From assembly GCF_040712315.1 (NCBI RefSeq), contig NC_134021.1, positions 31,097,501 to 31,161,500 on the forward strand: DNA of 64,000 nt, given 5' to 3'. The notes under the pieces were generated by a model. It did no database searches. It was not told the DNA's origin and worked only from the letters and a program-made list of their open reading frames with translations. A program made the translations under genes and the position numbers. Positions 23,516 to 34,929 of this stretch are shown here, one piece after another. Each line of letters opens with the position of its first letter. Within the stretch, counting starts at the first letter, position 1. This DNA is from Castanea sativa. Lineage: Eukaryota; Streptophyta; Magnoliopsida; Fagales; Fagaceae.

Positions 23516-26090
23516 ATGGGTAGATTTAAGTGTCTGGTTGACACCGAAGCCGGTATGGAAGGGTTTAGGGCCAAGTACCATATTCCCAACGACGTAGGTC
23601 TAAAGTATTGCCCAGTAGAAGTTGTAGGCGGTGCCAGGAAAACAGAAGAAGTCATCATTCCAATGATTGCCTTCATAGAAGGTGGAATGACTCTCCCTAT
23701 GAGAAATGTGACCAGGGAGTACCTTCGCAACCATAGGTTGTGCCCAGACCAATGCACACCTAACGTATTTAGGGTCTTAGGTAGTGTCGACGCTCTGAAT
23801 GAGCAAATGGGCTTAAACCTCACATGGCACGACGTTGCCTTTATGTATGAGTGCCACAAACTTAAAAACATAGGATATTACATCAAGTTACAGTCCAGCA
23901 TAGTCAGGCTGATCTCTTGTCTACCTAAATCCAACAAGGGCATGAAGGACGACTACCTCATCGCCTCAGGGAACTGGATAACGGCCTTCACTGCCCAGTC
24001 GTATGGGGAGATCTAGGTGTGACTCCTTAGGAGTTAAACTCCTTAACTCGTGATTCAATCCCACCGCCTTCATTGCTTTAATCCTAATTGCACATTATTG
24101 TTTTTGGTTTTCACTTTTGTCACTGATCTAACCATGTTTATCCCTTTGAATGTCTTTTCTTACAGATAAACAACACGTACGCCCATGCCTGAGCTTCTGC
24201 AACGTTGCCGACTTAAATCGCATTCTCCGCTCAAAAGTCTTCGTGAGTGAAGATCTACAAGTGAAGGCAGCACATTTGATATTAGGATATGATCCTATAT
24301 CCTCGGACTTCCAAGAGATAGAAAACACTATCATCGCTGGGGATAAACGACGTAGAAGGATAAACGTCGCCAGACCAAGCTTCCTCTCCGACCAAGATCT
24401 TCCCGACGATCCCAACACCATCCTGTACACACGCCTAATTGCAGCAATTCACCTCTCTGTGCACTCCCAGACAACTGCTGTCCCAGAAGAGCAAGCATCC
24501 TCACTGCACTCGTTGGACGAGGAGATAGACCAGTTTCAACTCGAGGATGTCGAAAGGCCTCGAGGAAACCCGTTTGTCGTTCTCTCGGACGAGGAGGATG
24601 AGCCTACCGAGACTTCGAGGATAGAAGGTTTGATAATCGCCCGCCCTGACTCCAGCTCCGAAGAAGAAGAGATGGACGTCTTGAAGGGACTAATATAGAA
24701 GAGGGGCGAGAAAGTCTCCAAAAAGGGAGCAGGTGGGTCAGAGGTCCCTCCATCTTTGCCCCCACCCCCTCCTCCGTCCGATCCCAAGCCTCCTGTTGCG
24801 GAGCCCAAGAGGAAAAGGAAAGGTGAGGCCGAGGAGGCAGATGAGGAGAAGCAAAAGAAGCAGAAACAACAACAACAACAATAACCCCAGCAACGAAGAC
24901 CTGACAAGGGCAAGGGACGTGCCTCGTCAGTGGAAAACGGGGAGATCAGGGATCTTGCCGAAGTGCGCCGTGCACCGGCTAACTGGTCTCCCGAGCTTAA
25001 ACTGGACGGGACACCCATCTCCAGTCAGTCCAATATTCAGGATGTTCCAACAAGGCCATGCTCTCCACCTGGCCGATGCCTTGGAACGCCCTCTCCTACT
25101 GCCCAAGGACATGGAGGCCTTGGACAAGATGAATCAGTCCCACCTGTTCCTTTCGCTAAAAAGGGACTTGGCCTTGGTAAGTTTTTAAATCCTTTCTCCA
25201 TTTTATTTTTATATCACACCTCATTGTAGGAGACATTTTTATGTGTTTGATATTTTGATGTCTTGTCACAGGCCGTCCAGGAAGTTTTTGCTGCCGAGAA
25301 GTGGGTGGAGGATTCTCAAAAGAAGGCTGGACTTGAACTGGAGCTTCGGTTGGAGATCGAGAAGTCCCTAGGTCAAGCCCTTGCACAAAATGAGAAGCTC
25401 ACCACACAGCTGGCGGAGCAAAAAAGGGAAAGGGACGGTGCTGAGGCCAACTTGAAGACGATGAAAACCCAGATGGAGGGGCAATGCAAGCTTCTTCGTC
25501 AGAAGGATGAAGAGCTATCCAAAGCTTAGCAGAAGCACTCTGACTTGAAGAAGGAGCTTGCAAAGATGAAAGACGAGGCCCGCACCTTCAAGGACTCGCT
25601 AGAGGCCGCGAAGAAGGCTGCTTATAAGGAAGGGGTAGCGGCAATAGAGGAACAGCTGACAGAGGAGTTCGCTGCCCTGTGCCGAGAATACTGCCAGCAA
25701 GTTTGGAGGGAAGCCCTGAATGTAGCAAGGGTTCCTTCAACTTCCGAGCTGAGGAAGCTCGAGAACATTTGGCTTCCCCTAGACATACAGGAGATAGAAG
25801 AGCTTCCTCCTGTTGCCCCTGCCCCTGCCCCTGCCCCTAAGACAGTTTCGTCCATGCCCCCTCCTGTAATCCCAGAGCCCGTTCCTACTCCTACAGAACA
25901 TACAAGTTCCAACAAAGAGAAGGAACAGGGTGAAGGTGCTGAGAAGGTCATGGGCCAAAGCGCTGAGGCTATCGTCCCTCCACCAGTGCCAACAGAAAAA
26001 GGAAAACAAGTGCAATCCTCTTTTGAGATGGAGCTGAAGAGCACTGAAGCGACCGGTACTTCCGAGCAAGACCCTCCTTCAAAAGCTTAG
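23516..26090 (+). pseudogene. Antisense ORF (aORF) of the Tat element
   Basis: A coding remnant on the strand opposite to gag-pol, between integrase and the 3' LTR. Block 1 (23516-24016) is a globular 166-residue stretch of the type found in plant transposon-associated proteins. Block 2 (24166-25188) begins after a TTTCTTACAG acceptor and runs through an acidic Ser/Glu region, a proline run, a basic Lys/Gln stretch and a conserved tail. Block 3 (25272-26090), after a GTAAGT...CACAG intron, is a long heptad-rich coiled coil followed by a Pro/Ala tail. It is broken by TAG at 24014 and 24696, TAA at 24882 (in a Gln run), TAG at 25527 and a frameshift near 25040. Such antisense ORFs are known from Retand- and Grande-like elements; their function is unknown. 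The coiled coil suggests a structural or self-associating protein. Confidence 0.75.
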
Positions 26091-26449
26091 GGCCGAGCCT
26101 AGGACTTCTCCTTTTTCTTATTATGTAGCAAAGGCTTTTGTAATGTGTATTAGAATTAATTAATGAAAGATTGTCCAATTTAATTTTCATTTGACTTAGA
26201 CTTTTTAGTATAAGAATTCCCATCAGCGCAAGAATGAATGAGTGGAACAGTCAACTCCACTTTCAATATTTGAACTATCATAACCTTAACAACAGTACAT
26301 ACGCTTAACTTATATTTTACAAATTATACCTCAAGAATACAACACATGAGACACAATGAGGCACACCTAACAACCTGACTTAGAATTCAATTTGAGGCAC
26401 AAAGTGACCAAACTACTTCATCACCATTCAAGGACTCGACATAAATAAA
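26091..26449. other. Spacer between aORF and tandem array
   Basis: Non-coding, inside the Tat element; the first degenerate traces of the 151-bp unit appear toward its right end. Confidence 0.5.
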
Positions 26450-27610
26450 CTTTGTCCTAATGATAAGTACGATATCAATTTGTACAAGGTAGATGGTCCG
26501 AGAGCCACGCATATCCAAATTCTTACTTGATACTTAGAATTTGTAACTTAAAAATGTTAATCTCAACAAAGTAGAAGGTCTATGGACCTGGCATAACTAA
26601 GGTTATGTTTAACAAATGATAAGATATCAATTTCCACAAGATATGTGGTCTGAGAGCCATGCATATCCAAATTTCTGTTTGATACTTAAAAATTGTAACT
26701 TAAGATGTTAATTTCCCCACAGTAGAAGGTCTGTGGACCCGACATAACTAAGGTTCTGTTTAACAAATGATAAGATATCAATTTTCACAAGGTATGTGGT
26801 CCGAGGACCATACATCACCAAGTTTCTGTTTGATACTTAAAAATTGTAACTTAAGATGTTAATTTCCCCAAAGTAGAAGGTCTATGGACCCGGCATAACT
26901 AAGGTTCTGTTTAACAAATGATAAGACATCAATTTCCACAAGGTATGTGGTTCGAGGACCATACATCACCAAGTTTCTATTTGATACTTAAAAATTGTAA
27001 CTTAAGATGTTAATTTCCCCAAAGTAGAAGGTCTATGGACCCGGCATAACTAAGGTTCTGTTTAACAAATGATAAGATATCAATTTCCACAAGGTATGTG
27101 GTTTGAGGACTATACATCACCAAGTTTCTGTTTGATACTTAAAAATTGTAACTTAAAATGTTAATTTCCCCAAAGTAGAAGGTCTATGGACCCGGCATAA
27201 CTAAGGTTTTGTTTAACAAATGATAAGACATCAATTTCCACAAGGTATGTGGTCCGAGGACCATACATCACCAAGTTTCTGTTTGATACTTAAAAATTGT
27301 AACTTAAGATGTTAATTTCCCCAAAGTAGAAGGTCTATGGACCCGGCATAACTAAGGTTCTGTTTAACAAATGATAAGATATCAATTTCCACAAGGTATG
27401 TGGTCTGAGGACCATACATCACCAAGTTTCTGTTTGATACTTAAAAATTGTAACTTAAAATGTTAATTTCCCCAAAATAGAAGGTCTATGGACCCGGCAT
27501 AACTAAGGTTTTGTTTAACAAATGATAAGACATCAATTTCCACAAGGTATGTGGTCTGAGGACCATACATCACCAAGTTTCTGTTTGATACTTAAAAATT
27601 GTAACTTATA
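26450..27610 (-). repeat. 151-bp tandem repeat array, about 7.7 units
   Basis: The marker CAAGGTATGTGGT (or a close variant) occurs at 26486, 26637, 26788, 26939, 27090, 27241, 27392 and 27543, exactly 151 bp apart every time. The inner units are nearly identical and the leftmost two are more diverged. The array lies just downstream of integrase in the element's 3' untranslated part and has no open frame. Confidence 0.97.
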
Positions 27611-27662
27611 AACCCAAATACATATTCATAATTTGAACCACGAACGATAAAAGTGCTTTTTG

Positions 27663-29159
27663 TTAATAATAATACCTTCGAAGGTTGTTTACATTCCAGG
27701 GGTGTTGTACAATTTTTTCATCTAGATTAGCTAGCCGATATGATCCTATGCCTGCTACAGAGTTGATCCGATAGGGTCCTTCCCAATTTGGTCCTAGCTT
27801 TCCCCAAGCTGGGTTTTTGGCGGTACCCACAACTTTCCTCAACACCAGATCCCCAGGCACTAGTGGCCTTAGCTTCACATGGGCATCATACCCCCGTTTA
27901 AATTTCTGCTGATAATAAGCCATTTGGACCATAGCGGCCTCTCGCCGTTCCTCAACTAAATCCAGGCCTTTCTCTAGAAGGCCGTCGTTATTTTCTGGAC
28001 TAAAAGAACTCGTCCTTAGCGTGGGAAAACCAGATTCTAAAGGTATCACTGCCTCGGCCCCATAAGTCATAGAGAATGGTGTTTCTCCAGTGGATCTGCG
28101 CGGCGTAGTTCGATATGTCCATAAAACATGTGGTAGCTCCTCTACCCATCTACCCTTCGCGTCATCCAGCCTCTTCTTGAGCCCACTGACTATGACCTTG
28201 TTAACGGCCTCGGCCTGCCCATTTCCTTGAGGATAAGCTGGGGTGGAGTACCTGTTTATGATGCCCATGTCGCTACAATACTTCCTGAAAGCTCTACTAT
28301 CGAATTGAACGCCATTATCTGAGATAAGTGTGTGTGGTACCCCGAATCTAGTGATAATATTCTTCCAGATAAACTTCTTGGAGTCGGTATCCCTAATATT
28401 TGCTAAGGGCTCAGCTTCGACCCACTTGGTGAAGTACTCGGTTCCCACGAGTAACCATCTTTTGTTTCTCATAGCCCTCGGAAAAGGCCCTACTATATCC
28501 AATCCCCATTGAGCGAAAGGCCAAGGACTAGACAAATGATTAAGGACTCCCCCAGGCTGATGAATGATGGGAGCAAACCTTTGGCATTGGTCACACCTCC
28601 TCGCGTAGTCTTGAGCTTCCCTTTGCATATTGGGCCACCAATATCCCTGAGTCAGAGCCCTATGGGCTAAGGACCTTCCCCCAGTGTGGCTTCCACAAAT
28701 TCCCTCATGCAATTCTTCCAAAAGTGCCTCCGTTGACTCGGGGTGTACACATAACAAGTATGGTCCGGAGAATGAGCGTTTATACAATTTCTGATCCTCG
28801 GATAGCCAAAAACGAGGTGCCTTCCGACGGATCTTATCTGCTTCAGACTTGTTCTCGGGAAGAACGTCGATTTTTAGAAAAGATACCACAGGGTCAATCC
28901 AGCTAGGTCCGGGCCTTATCAGATGGATATAGACGGCCTTGATAGTGGTCAGAGTGGGTTCTAGCAGGTCCTCAACGAGGATAATCCTAGGCAGACACTG
29001 AGCCGAGGACGTTGCCAAGGTGGCCAATGAGTCTGCATGTGTGTTTCCACTTCTGGAAACGTGAGAAAGGATAAAAGAATCAAATTCTGATCGTAAACAT
29101 TTGACCTGGGTCAGATACTCTTGCATTCTTGGATCCCTAGCCTTCATGGTCCCCGTCAC
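27663..29159 (-). CDS. Integrase region of Tat polyprotein (open, 498 codons)
   Basis: This frame opens within the C-terminal end of the second RNase H (SGNTHADSLA, with the last catalytic Asp at residue 43). The integrase zinc finger follows: H151, H158, C189 and C192. The catalytic core has D221 (GLDIVGPF), D281 (ISDNGVQF) and E317 (GQAEAVN), a DD35E spacing. The C-terminal part has the GPYRI segment common to gypsy integrases. There is no chromodomain, as expected for Tat. It would cut and join element cDNA into host DNA, but a TAG at 29160 separates it from the rest of pol, and it has no start of its own, so it is not expected to be made normally. It is the best preserved part of the element. 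Confidence 0.9.
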   Translation of the reverse strand: MTGTMKARDPRMQEYLTQVKCLRSEFDSFILSHVSRSGNTHADSLATLATSSAQCLPRIILVEDLLEPTLTTIKAVYIHLIRPGPSWIDPVVSFLKIDVLPENKSEADKIRRKAPRFWLSEDQKLYKRSFSGPYLLCVHPESTEALLEELHEGICGSHTGGRSLAHRALTQGYWWPNMQREAQDYARRCDQCQRFAPIIHQPGGVLNHLSSPWPFAQWGLDIVGPFPRAMRNKRWLLVGTEYFTKWVEAEPLANIRDTDSKKFIWKNIITRFGVPHTLISDNGVQFDSRAFRKYCSDMGIINRYSTPAYPQGNGQAEAVNKVIVSGLKKRLDDAKGRWVEELPHVLWTYRTTPRRSTGETPFSMTYGAEAVIPLESGFPTLRTSSFSPENNDGLLEKGLDLVEERREAAMVQMAYYQQKFKRGYDAHVKLRPLVPGDLVLRKVVGTAKNPAWGKLGPNWEGPYRINSVAGIGSYRLANLDEKIVQHPWNVNNLRRYYY

Positions 29160-30979
29160 CTAGCCGACCACTAACTGAGAATCCGAGAACATATGAACTT
29201 CCTTTCCCCCCATCGTGCGCACCATGTTCATACCGACTAAGATCGCTTCGTACTCGGCCTCGTTATTAGTTGCCGAGAACGCTAATCTCAATGAATTTTC
29301 GAAGACAATTCCCTTAGGGGATACCAAAACAAGTCCGACGCCGGACCCCCTCTGGTTGGCTGCCCCATCAACGGACACTTTCCAAATCGGAAGTCCTTTG
29401 TCCATGATCATGCCAATTGATTTTTCACCCATATGTGATTCCTTCGCAGTTTCTTCTAACAATGGTTCAGTAAACTCCGCCACCAAATCTGCGAGAACCT
29501 GGCCCCTCACCGAGGTGCAAGGCATGTATTTGATATTAAAAGCTCCCAAAATAGTTCCCCACTTAGCTACCCTTCCGGAGTAGTTAGCACTGCATAACAC
29601 TGACTTGAGAGGCAGTTGCGTCAAAACCACCACAGTGTGGGACTAGAAATAGCGAGGAAGCTTTCGCGTGGCATGGACCACGGCCAAAAGTGCCTTCTCC
29701 AAGGCAAGTAACGCACCTCGGCTTCATTCAAGGATTTGTTGACGTAATAGACCGGTCTTTGCACCCCGCCGTCGTCCCTTATAAGGACCAGGCTGACTGC
29801 ATGGACAGCCACTGCTAGGTACGCAAACAGGACTTCATCAACCTCCGGCCGAGACATAATGGGTGGCCGGAAAAGATATTCCTTAAGTCGCTGGAAAGCT
29901 AAAGCGCACTGCTCGGACCATTGGAATCCTTTCCATTTATTTAACAGTTGGAAAAAAGGTCTGCACCGGTCGGTTGACCGATAGATAAATCTGCTGAGAG
30001 CAGCGATCATTCCGGTTAACTTCTGAATTTCCTTTGGGTTCCGAGGTGGCTATAAGCCTTGGATGGCTCTGACCTGCGCCGGGTTCACCTCTATCCCTCT
30101 ATAAGTCACCATGTAACCCAGAAAATTTCCAGAACCCACGCCAAAAGAACACTTTGAGGCGTTAAGGCGCAGCTTGTACTTTCGAAGTATTTGAAAGATG
30201 TCGTCCAGATCTTTCACGTGCGTGGGTATTGTCTTACTCTTCACTACCATATCGTCCACATATACCTCAATAGTCTTTCCAAGTTGCGACTCAAACATTC
30301 TGGTCATCATCCTTTGGTAAGTAGCCCCTGCATTTTTCAATCCGAACGGCATCACTTTATAGTGATAGTTCCCTGTTAGAGTAATGAAGGCCGTCTTCTC
30401 CTGATCATCTGCCGCCAATGGAATTTGGTGATAGCCCTAGAAGGCATCTAAAAAGCTCATCCGAGGATGTCCGACCGTGGCATCCACAAGCTGATCGATG
30501 CGTGGCATCGGGAACGAGTCCTTTGGGCAGGCTTTGTTTAAATCTGTAAAGTCCACGCATACTCTCCAATTTTCGTTCTTCTTTTTCACCACAACGGTGT
30601 GCGCCAACCACTCTGAGTAGAAAACTTCTTTAATAGCCCCGACCCTCTTGAGCTTGAGCACTTCTTCTTTAACAGCCTCAGAGTGCTCTTTGGAGGAACG
30701 CCGAGGTGGCTGCCTTCTGGGAATAATAGCAGGGTTGACGTTCAAATAATGACAAATGAAGTTTGGGTCAACCCCTGGAGCCTCGTAGGGATCCCAGGCA
30801 AAAACATCGATGTTGTCCTTTAAAAACTCCAGCAATTCCATCTTCTCTTGGGGTGGTAAACGTACCCCAGCTTGAAAGAACCTTTCGGGATCATCAGCTA
30901 TCAAAAACTTCTCCAAATCTTCACACATGGTCTCCTCCGACGTCACCGCTTCGGGCGCATCCGGAGTCGTTAATTGCTA
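29160..30979 (-). pseudogene. Reverse transcriptase and dual RNase H of Tat element
   Basis: The frame runs from just after protease. It includes a linker with FAWDPYEAPGVDP, the RT fingers (WRVCVDFTDLNKACPKDSFP), [16 protein letters not shown], and the catalytic YVDD at 30262-30251. A connection/first RNase H remnant follows (RPVYYVNKSLNEAE). A second, complete-looking RNase H has D89 (SVDGAAN), E127 region (NNEAEYEA) and D151 (FSDSQLVVG) within 29633-29160. Interruptions are TAG at 30977, 30437, 30050, 29643 and 29160 and a one-base deletion near 29707. In family members the positions before GYHQI, PPRNPKE, SHTVVV and after QLVVG are glutamine, so these stops look like CAG to TAG changes. 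Confidence 0.9.
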
Positions 30980-31650
30980 TAAGTCCTCTCCGGCCGAGGA
31001 CTGATGCAGTACTGCAGCAGATATGCATTGCCTTGCCACGCCACTGATTGGCTACCAAGAATTTCTTCGATGAATTCCCCCGAAGGGAACTTTACTTTAA
31101 CATGCAAGGTGGAGGAAACAGCACCTAAAGCGTGCAACCAAGGCTTGGCGAGGATGGCCGTGTAGGGGGAATACGCCTCAACCACGATAAAATCCACCTC
31201 AACCGTTTTCGAGCCAGACTGTACGGGCAATCGAATCTGTCCCTTCGGTATGACAGCTTTGCCTTTAAAGCTTATCAGTGGCGAGTCATAAGGAGTGAGA
31301 TCCTCCAGTTTCAACCTCAGCCCCTTGAATAAGTCAGGGTACATGATATCCGCGCCGCTGCCTTGATCGATCATCATCCTTTTTACATCGTAATTCCCTA
31401 TCCTTAGAGTGACCACCAGAGCGTCATCATGGGGTTGGATGGTCCCAACCTTATCCTCCTCTGAAAATCCCAGGACAGGCACATTCCCCTTAATCCTTTT
31501 CGGCTTCGAGCCTGAGTCCTCGACCTAAGAGTGTGAAACTACCATCACCCTGGTAGGACAGGAACCGGTCTTGCTAGGTGCGGCAAAGATAACGTTAATC
31601 GTTCCCAAGGGCGGCCGAGATGAGTTGTTCTTCTGATTATTTGAGCCGGA
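30970..31650 (-). pseudogene. Aspartic protease of Tat element
   Basis: The frame is shared with gag and holds a retropepsin-type domain with IDQGSGADIMYPDLF, the active-site Asp in a DQGS form usual for this lineage, and later the flap and the YTAILAKPWLHAL segment. The protease releases mature gag and pol proteins. The segment is separated from gag by TAG at 31684 and 31651 and has a further TAG at 31525. A frameshift near 31040 moves the reading into the RT frame. Confidence 0.8.
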
Positions 31651-31683
31651 CTAACTGCCTTGCCCGTTAGGCTGGTACAGATG

Positions 31684-32952
31684 CTACTTCAATTTTCCCT
31701 CGCTAACAAGCTGCTCCAAGTGGTTCCAGAGGGTTCGGCAGTTCTCAGTAGTATGACCCACATCCTGATGATATTGGCAAAAAAGCTTCTGATTCCGCTT
31801 TGTAGGGTCACCCTCCATCTTACTAGGCCACCTAAAGTAAGGTTCCTTACGAACTTTCTCCAATAGTTGGTGCACTGGCTCTCGGAATACAGTATTAACT
31901 GTTTGAGGAGTGGCCGAGCCAGACTGCCTAGAGTGATCTCTCCTAGGCTTATTGTTGTGATACCTGTCCAACCTGAAATCCCTCCTCTCCTGAGGGATAA
32001 CCTTCCCCTTACCCTTACCCTGCTGTTGATCTTCTTCAACCCTTTTGTATTCGTCAATACGGTCCATGAGGTGACGTACACTCCATACGGGCTTTTTGGT
32101 CAAGGATTTCCTCAAGTCATGATTAGTGGGAAGGCCCACCTTAAAAGTATTAATCGTCACCTCGTCAAAATCTCCATCTATCTCGTTAAACATTTTCCAA
32201 TATCTATCGGAGTATGCTTTCAGCATTTCCCCCTCCTTCATGGCCATAGATAATAACGAGTCCAACGGTCGAGGAACTCTGCTACATGTAATGAACCAAG
32301 ACGCGAATGCCCTAGTAAGTTCACTGAACGAACCGACTGACCCCGACTTTAGTCCATTGAACCATCTCATAGCAACAGGTCCCAAGCTAGAAGGGAAGAC
32401 TTTGCACATCAAGGTTTCATTATGAGAATGCACCGTCATTCTCTGATAAAGTGGCTCACATGTTCCACCGGGTCTGTCCGGCCATTATAAATGGTGAAAG
32501 TGGGCTGGGTAAACCGTCTAGGGAGCCTTCCATTCTCAATCCTGTGTGAGAATGGTGATTTGGAGAGTTGGTGTAATGCTCTGCTCATAGCGTCGTTCCC
32601 CAAGCCCCTAGAAGGAAGCCTCCTATGCTTACGACCTGGTAGGTCATCCTCTTCGCAAGAGAAGGTTTCGCCGGGGGGGTCCCGGACCTTGAATTGTAAC
32701 TGCTTCCCGGGGATTCCCCCGAAGAAGGATTGGATGGGGGTGAAGCCCGTCTTCGTCTGACACGGCGCAGCTTCTTCTTGAGGTGGTTAATCTCCCTCTG
32801 CATAGCCTTGGCATCATCCTCATGGGAGGCACTGCCTCCACCGCGCATATGACTCGCGCTAGGATACATGGTATGAACGCTTCCCTTTCGATCCCTCTGG
32901 CGCTCAAGACGCTCAAAAAGATCTTCGGGTTATGATCCCTGAGATTCTGCAT
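31684..32952 (-). pseudogene. Gag of Tat element
   Basis: From the likely ATG at 32952 the frame shifts by one base within ten codons (a deletion in the CCGAAGAT context), continues through a basic coiled segment (KKKLRRVRRRR), shifts again near 32650, and once more near 32440. The last 251 codons are open and hold the retrotransposon gag core (MRWFNGL...FASWF...LLSMAMKEGEML..Y) and a zinc-knuckle-like C-X2-H-X4-H-X4-C (CQYHQDVGHTTENC) near the end. It would form the virus-like particle that packages element RNA. Three single-base deletions and the terminal TAG make it inactive. Confidence 0.88.
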
Positions 32953-33002
32953 GGTGTGAACCTAAACCTGCCATCATGCTCCAATTCCTTCAACGCTAGA
33001 TT

Positions 33003-33020
33003 TCCCACAGACGGTGCCAA
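33003..33020 (-). promoter_or_regulatory. Probable primer-binding site of Tat element
   Basis: On the minus strand TGGCACCGTCTGTGGGAA lies one base inside the 5' LTR. It begins TGG, complementary to the CCA end of a tRNA, and its place fits a primer-binding site. I do not assign the tRNA. Confidence 0.65.
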
Positions 33021-33021
33021 T

Positions 33022-33820
33022 TGTAAGCACTCAATTTGTACCCAGACCCAAACGCATGATGGGTTCAGGCCCAAATGGCCTTATACAATCAAATTTTGTA
33101 GATGTGGGCTTGAAACCTAGGTCTTATGGATATTGGATTACAAATGAAGGGCTAGATTGCCACTTCGCACACAATCAAAGGGTGAAAAAAGTGAGAAATC
33201 CTCCTCGGACGTAAGCCGAGGAAGTCTTATATTGATCTTCTTTCTTTGGATAGTAGCTTAAAATTGAAGGTGAAGTCTACAATACTTTCTTTCTCTCTCT
33301 TTTCTTTCTTTTTCCTCTACCCCCCTCTTACAATGCCCTTTCTTTTTCTTTTATATCATTCTTCTTCTTCCCTTCATCCTCCACGTGTAGCACAAATTAC
33401 CCTATTAGATACTTGTCCCATCCACCACCCTTTAAAAGTCTTCAAACAATAGTAAAAAGGCTGAATTCTACTGTTCATGGGTCATTTTCCCATTAATGCG
33501 GCCAGGAAGGTAGATGCAGGGTCTTTAATGTGGAGGTAGCAGTCTTTTCTCCAGATATTTCTATCACATCCTTGCATCTAGAGGGTGCTTGGATCACCCT
33601 CTTACCCATCAGCTTTTCCAGAGTTCTGCCTTTAACCTTTTTAGCCAATCCCAGGGTCATTGCTGGGCTTGTCCGAGGAGACGTTCCCCCTTGGACAACT
33701 CCTCGGACTTTTACAGCGTAGACTAACTTGTGGGCCTAGAGGCTTTAATCAAAAACAAACTAGTAACCGTCAATAAAGCCCAAAAGCTCAAATGTTTACT
33801 CGGAAATTTTTACCCCCATA
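33022..33820 (-). repeat. 5' LTR of Tat element
   Basis: 799 bp, the partner of 22217-23015. Its outer end reads CCCCCATA against CCCCCACA in the other copy, so the terminal TG of the minus strand has mutated to TA. The target copy GGAAC follows at 33821-33825. Confidence 0.95.
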
Positions 33821-33825
33821 GGAAC

Positions 33826-34929
33826 AATCATATATGTAATATAGAAATAGTCATAAATCATAAATATAAATTTTGTCACACAAAAATGAAAAATAATACA
33901 AATTTTCTCAGAAATTCAAAAGGCAAGTTAACGAAAATATTCATTTTTTAATTTTATTTATAACATTTTGTGAATCATTAAAAATAATATAAAATTTAGA
34001 AATTATTCTTTTAGTTTTAAACAAACTTTCTCAAACCTTATTTTTTTTGCCTACAATCCAAAACACTGAAAAACATAAATAAATAAAAATTAATAAAATT
34101 TAACAATGATTAATTGGACTAATTAGGAAAACAATTTGTTGTTGATAATCTATTAAGGTTATTTTCTTTGTAGAAATTATAATTTTGTCCACCCAAAACA
34201 TATTATCAAATAAACAATTATTAGTAAAATCTAAGAATTAAATTTCTATATATGCATTGTTATAATAATAATAATAATTGCAAAAACTAAAATTTGTCAC
34301 CCATCTGATTATTGTCGTTTGGCTAACCTTTATTTTTCTCTAAATAAATGGCATTAATTATAGAATACTTCTAATACAACTATTAAGAGTACTTTGTCTA
34401 CCACAAATGATTAAAAATAAACAAAAATCATGCTATGTAATATAATAAATACCAAATTATCCAAAACATGCTATGTAATATAATAATATTATGTTTTTAT
34501 ATGCTATATTTAATTATTTATAACACAATAGGATAACATTTAACAATCAAAGAAAAAAAAAGTTTAAAAAACAAAAATAAATTGCATTAATCCAAAGTAG
34601 AGTTATAAAGAATATAAAAACTTATCAACCTAAAGCATTTTTAAAAAATCCACCAAAAATTTGAGAGAGAGAGAGAGAGAGAGAGAGCCTTTTTTTGTGA
34701 GGGAAACTATGCATAGAATGGAAGAGATAATGACAAATTTATAGTAAAAGAGTGTGAATAAGAAGAGATAAAAATAAAGGAAGATGAAAGGAAAGAGGAA
34801 GAATGATATTATTGAAGAGGGTAGTGGGGAGATGAAAAGGTAAGGGAGAAATAAAAGTTGGAGAAGTAGTGGGGAGATGAAAATGTAAGGGAGGAAGAAA
34901 GGTTGGAGAAGTGTAAATTTAAAAAAAAA
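33826..34929. other. Intergenic AT-rich DNA
   Basis: No gene is seen. It contains a (GA)14 run at 34660-34687 followed by a purine-rich block with repeated AGTRGGGAGATGAAAA phrases to about 34920. Confidence 0.5.

Larger units (their letters stand above)
22217..33820 (-). mobile_element. Tat-lineage Ty3/gypsy retrotransposon, 11.6 kb
   Basis: Two LTRs of exactly 799 bp (22217-23015 and 33022-33820) lie between GGAAC target copies at 22212-22216 and 33821-33825. Coding order on the minus strand is gag, protease, reverse transcriptase, RNase H, second RNase H, integrase, which is the Ty3/gypsy order. The extra RNase H and an oppositely oriented coding block between integrase and the 3' LTR are marks of the Tat lineage (Retand/Grande-like). 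A 151-bp tandem array also lies in the 3' part. By eye the LTRs differ at about 40 positions (near 5%), mostly transitions, so the insertion is moderately old. The 5' LTR has lost its terminal TG (now TA). Several frameshifts and stops make it non-autonomous, although the integrase frame is open. Confidence 0.95.

Noticed and set aside
24536..25018. 160-residue reverse ORF rich in Ser, Gly and Cys
   Set aside because: It is the complement of the acidic and proline-rich part of the antisense ORF and has no domain of its own.
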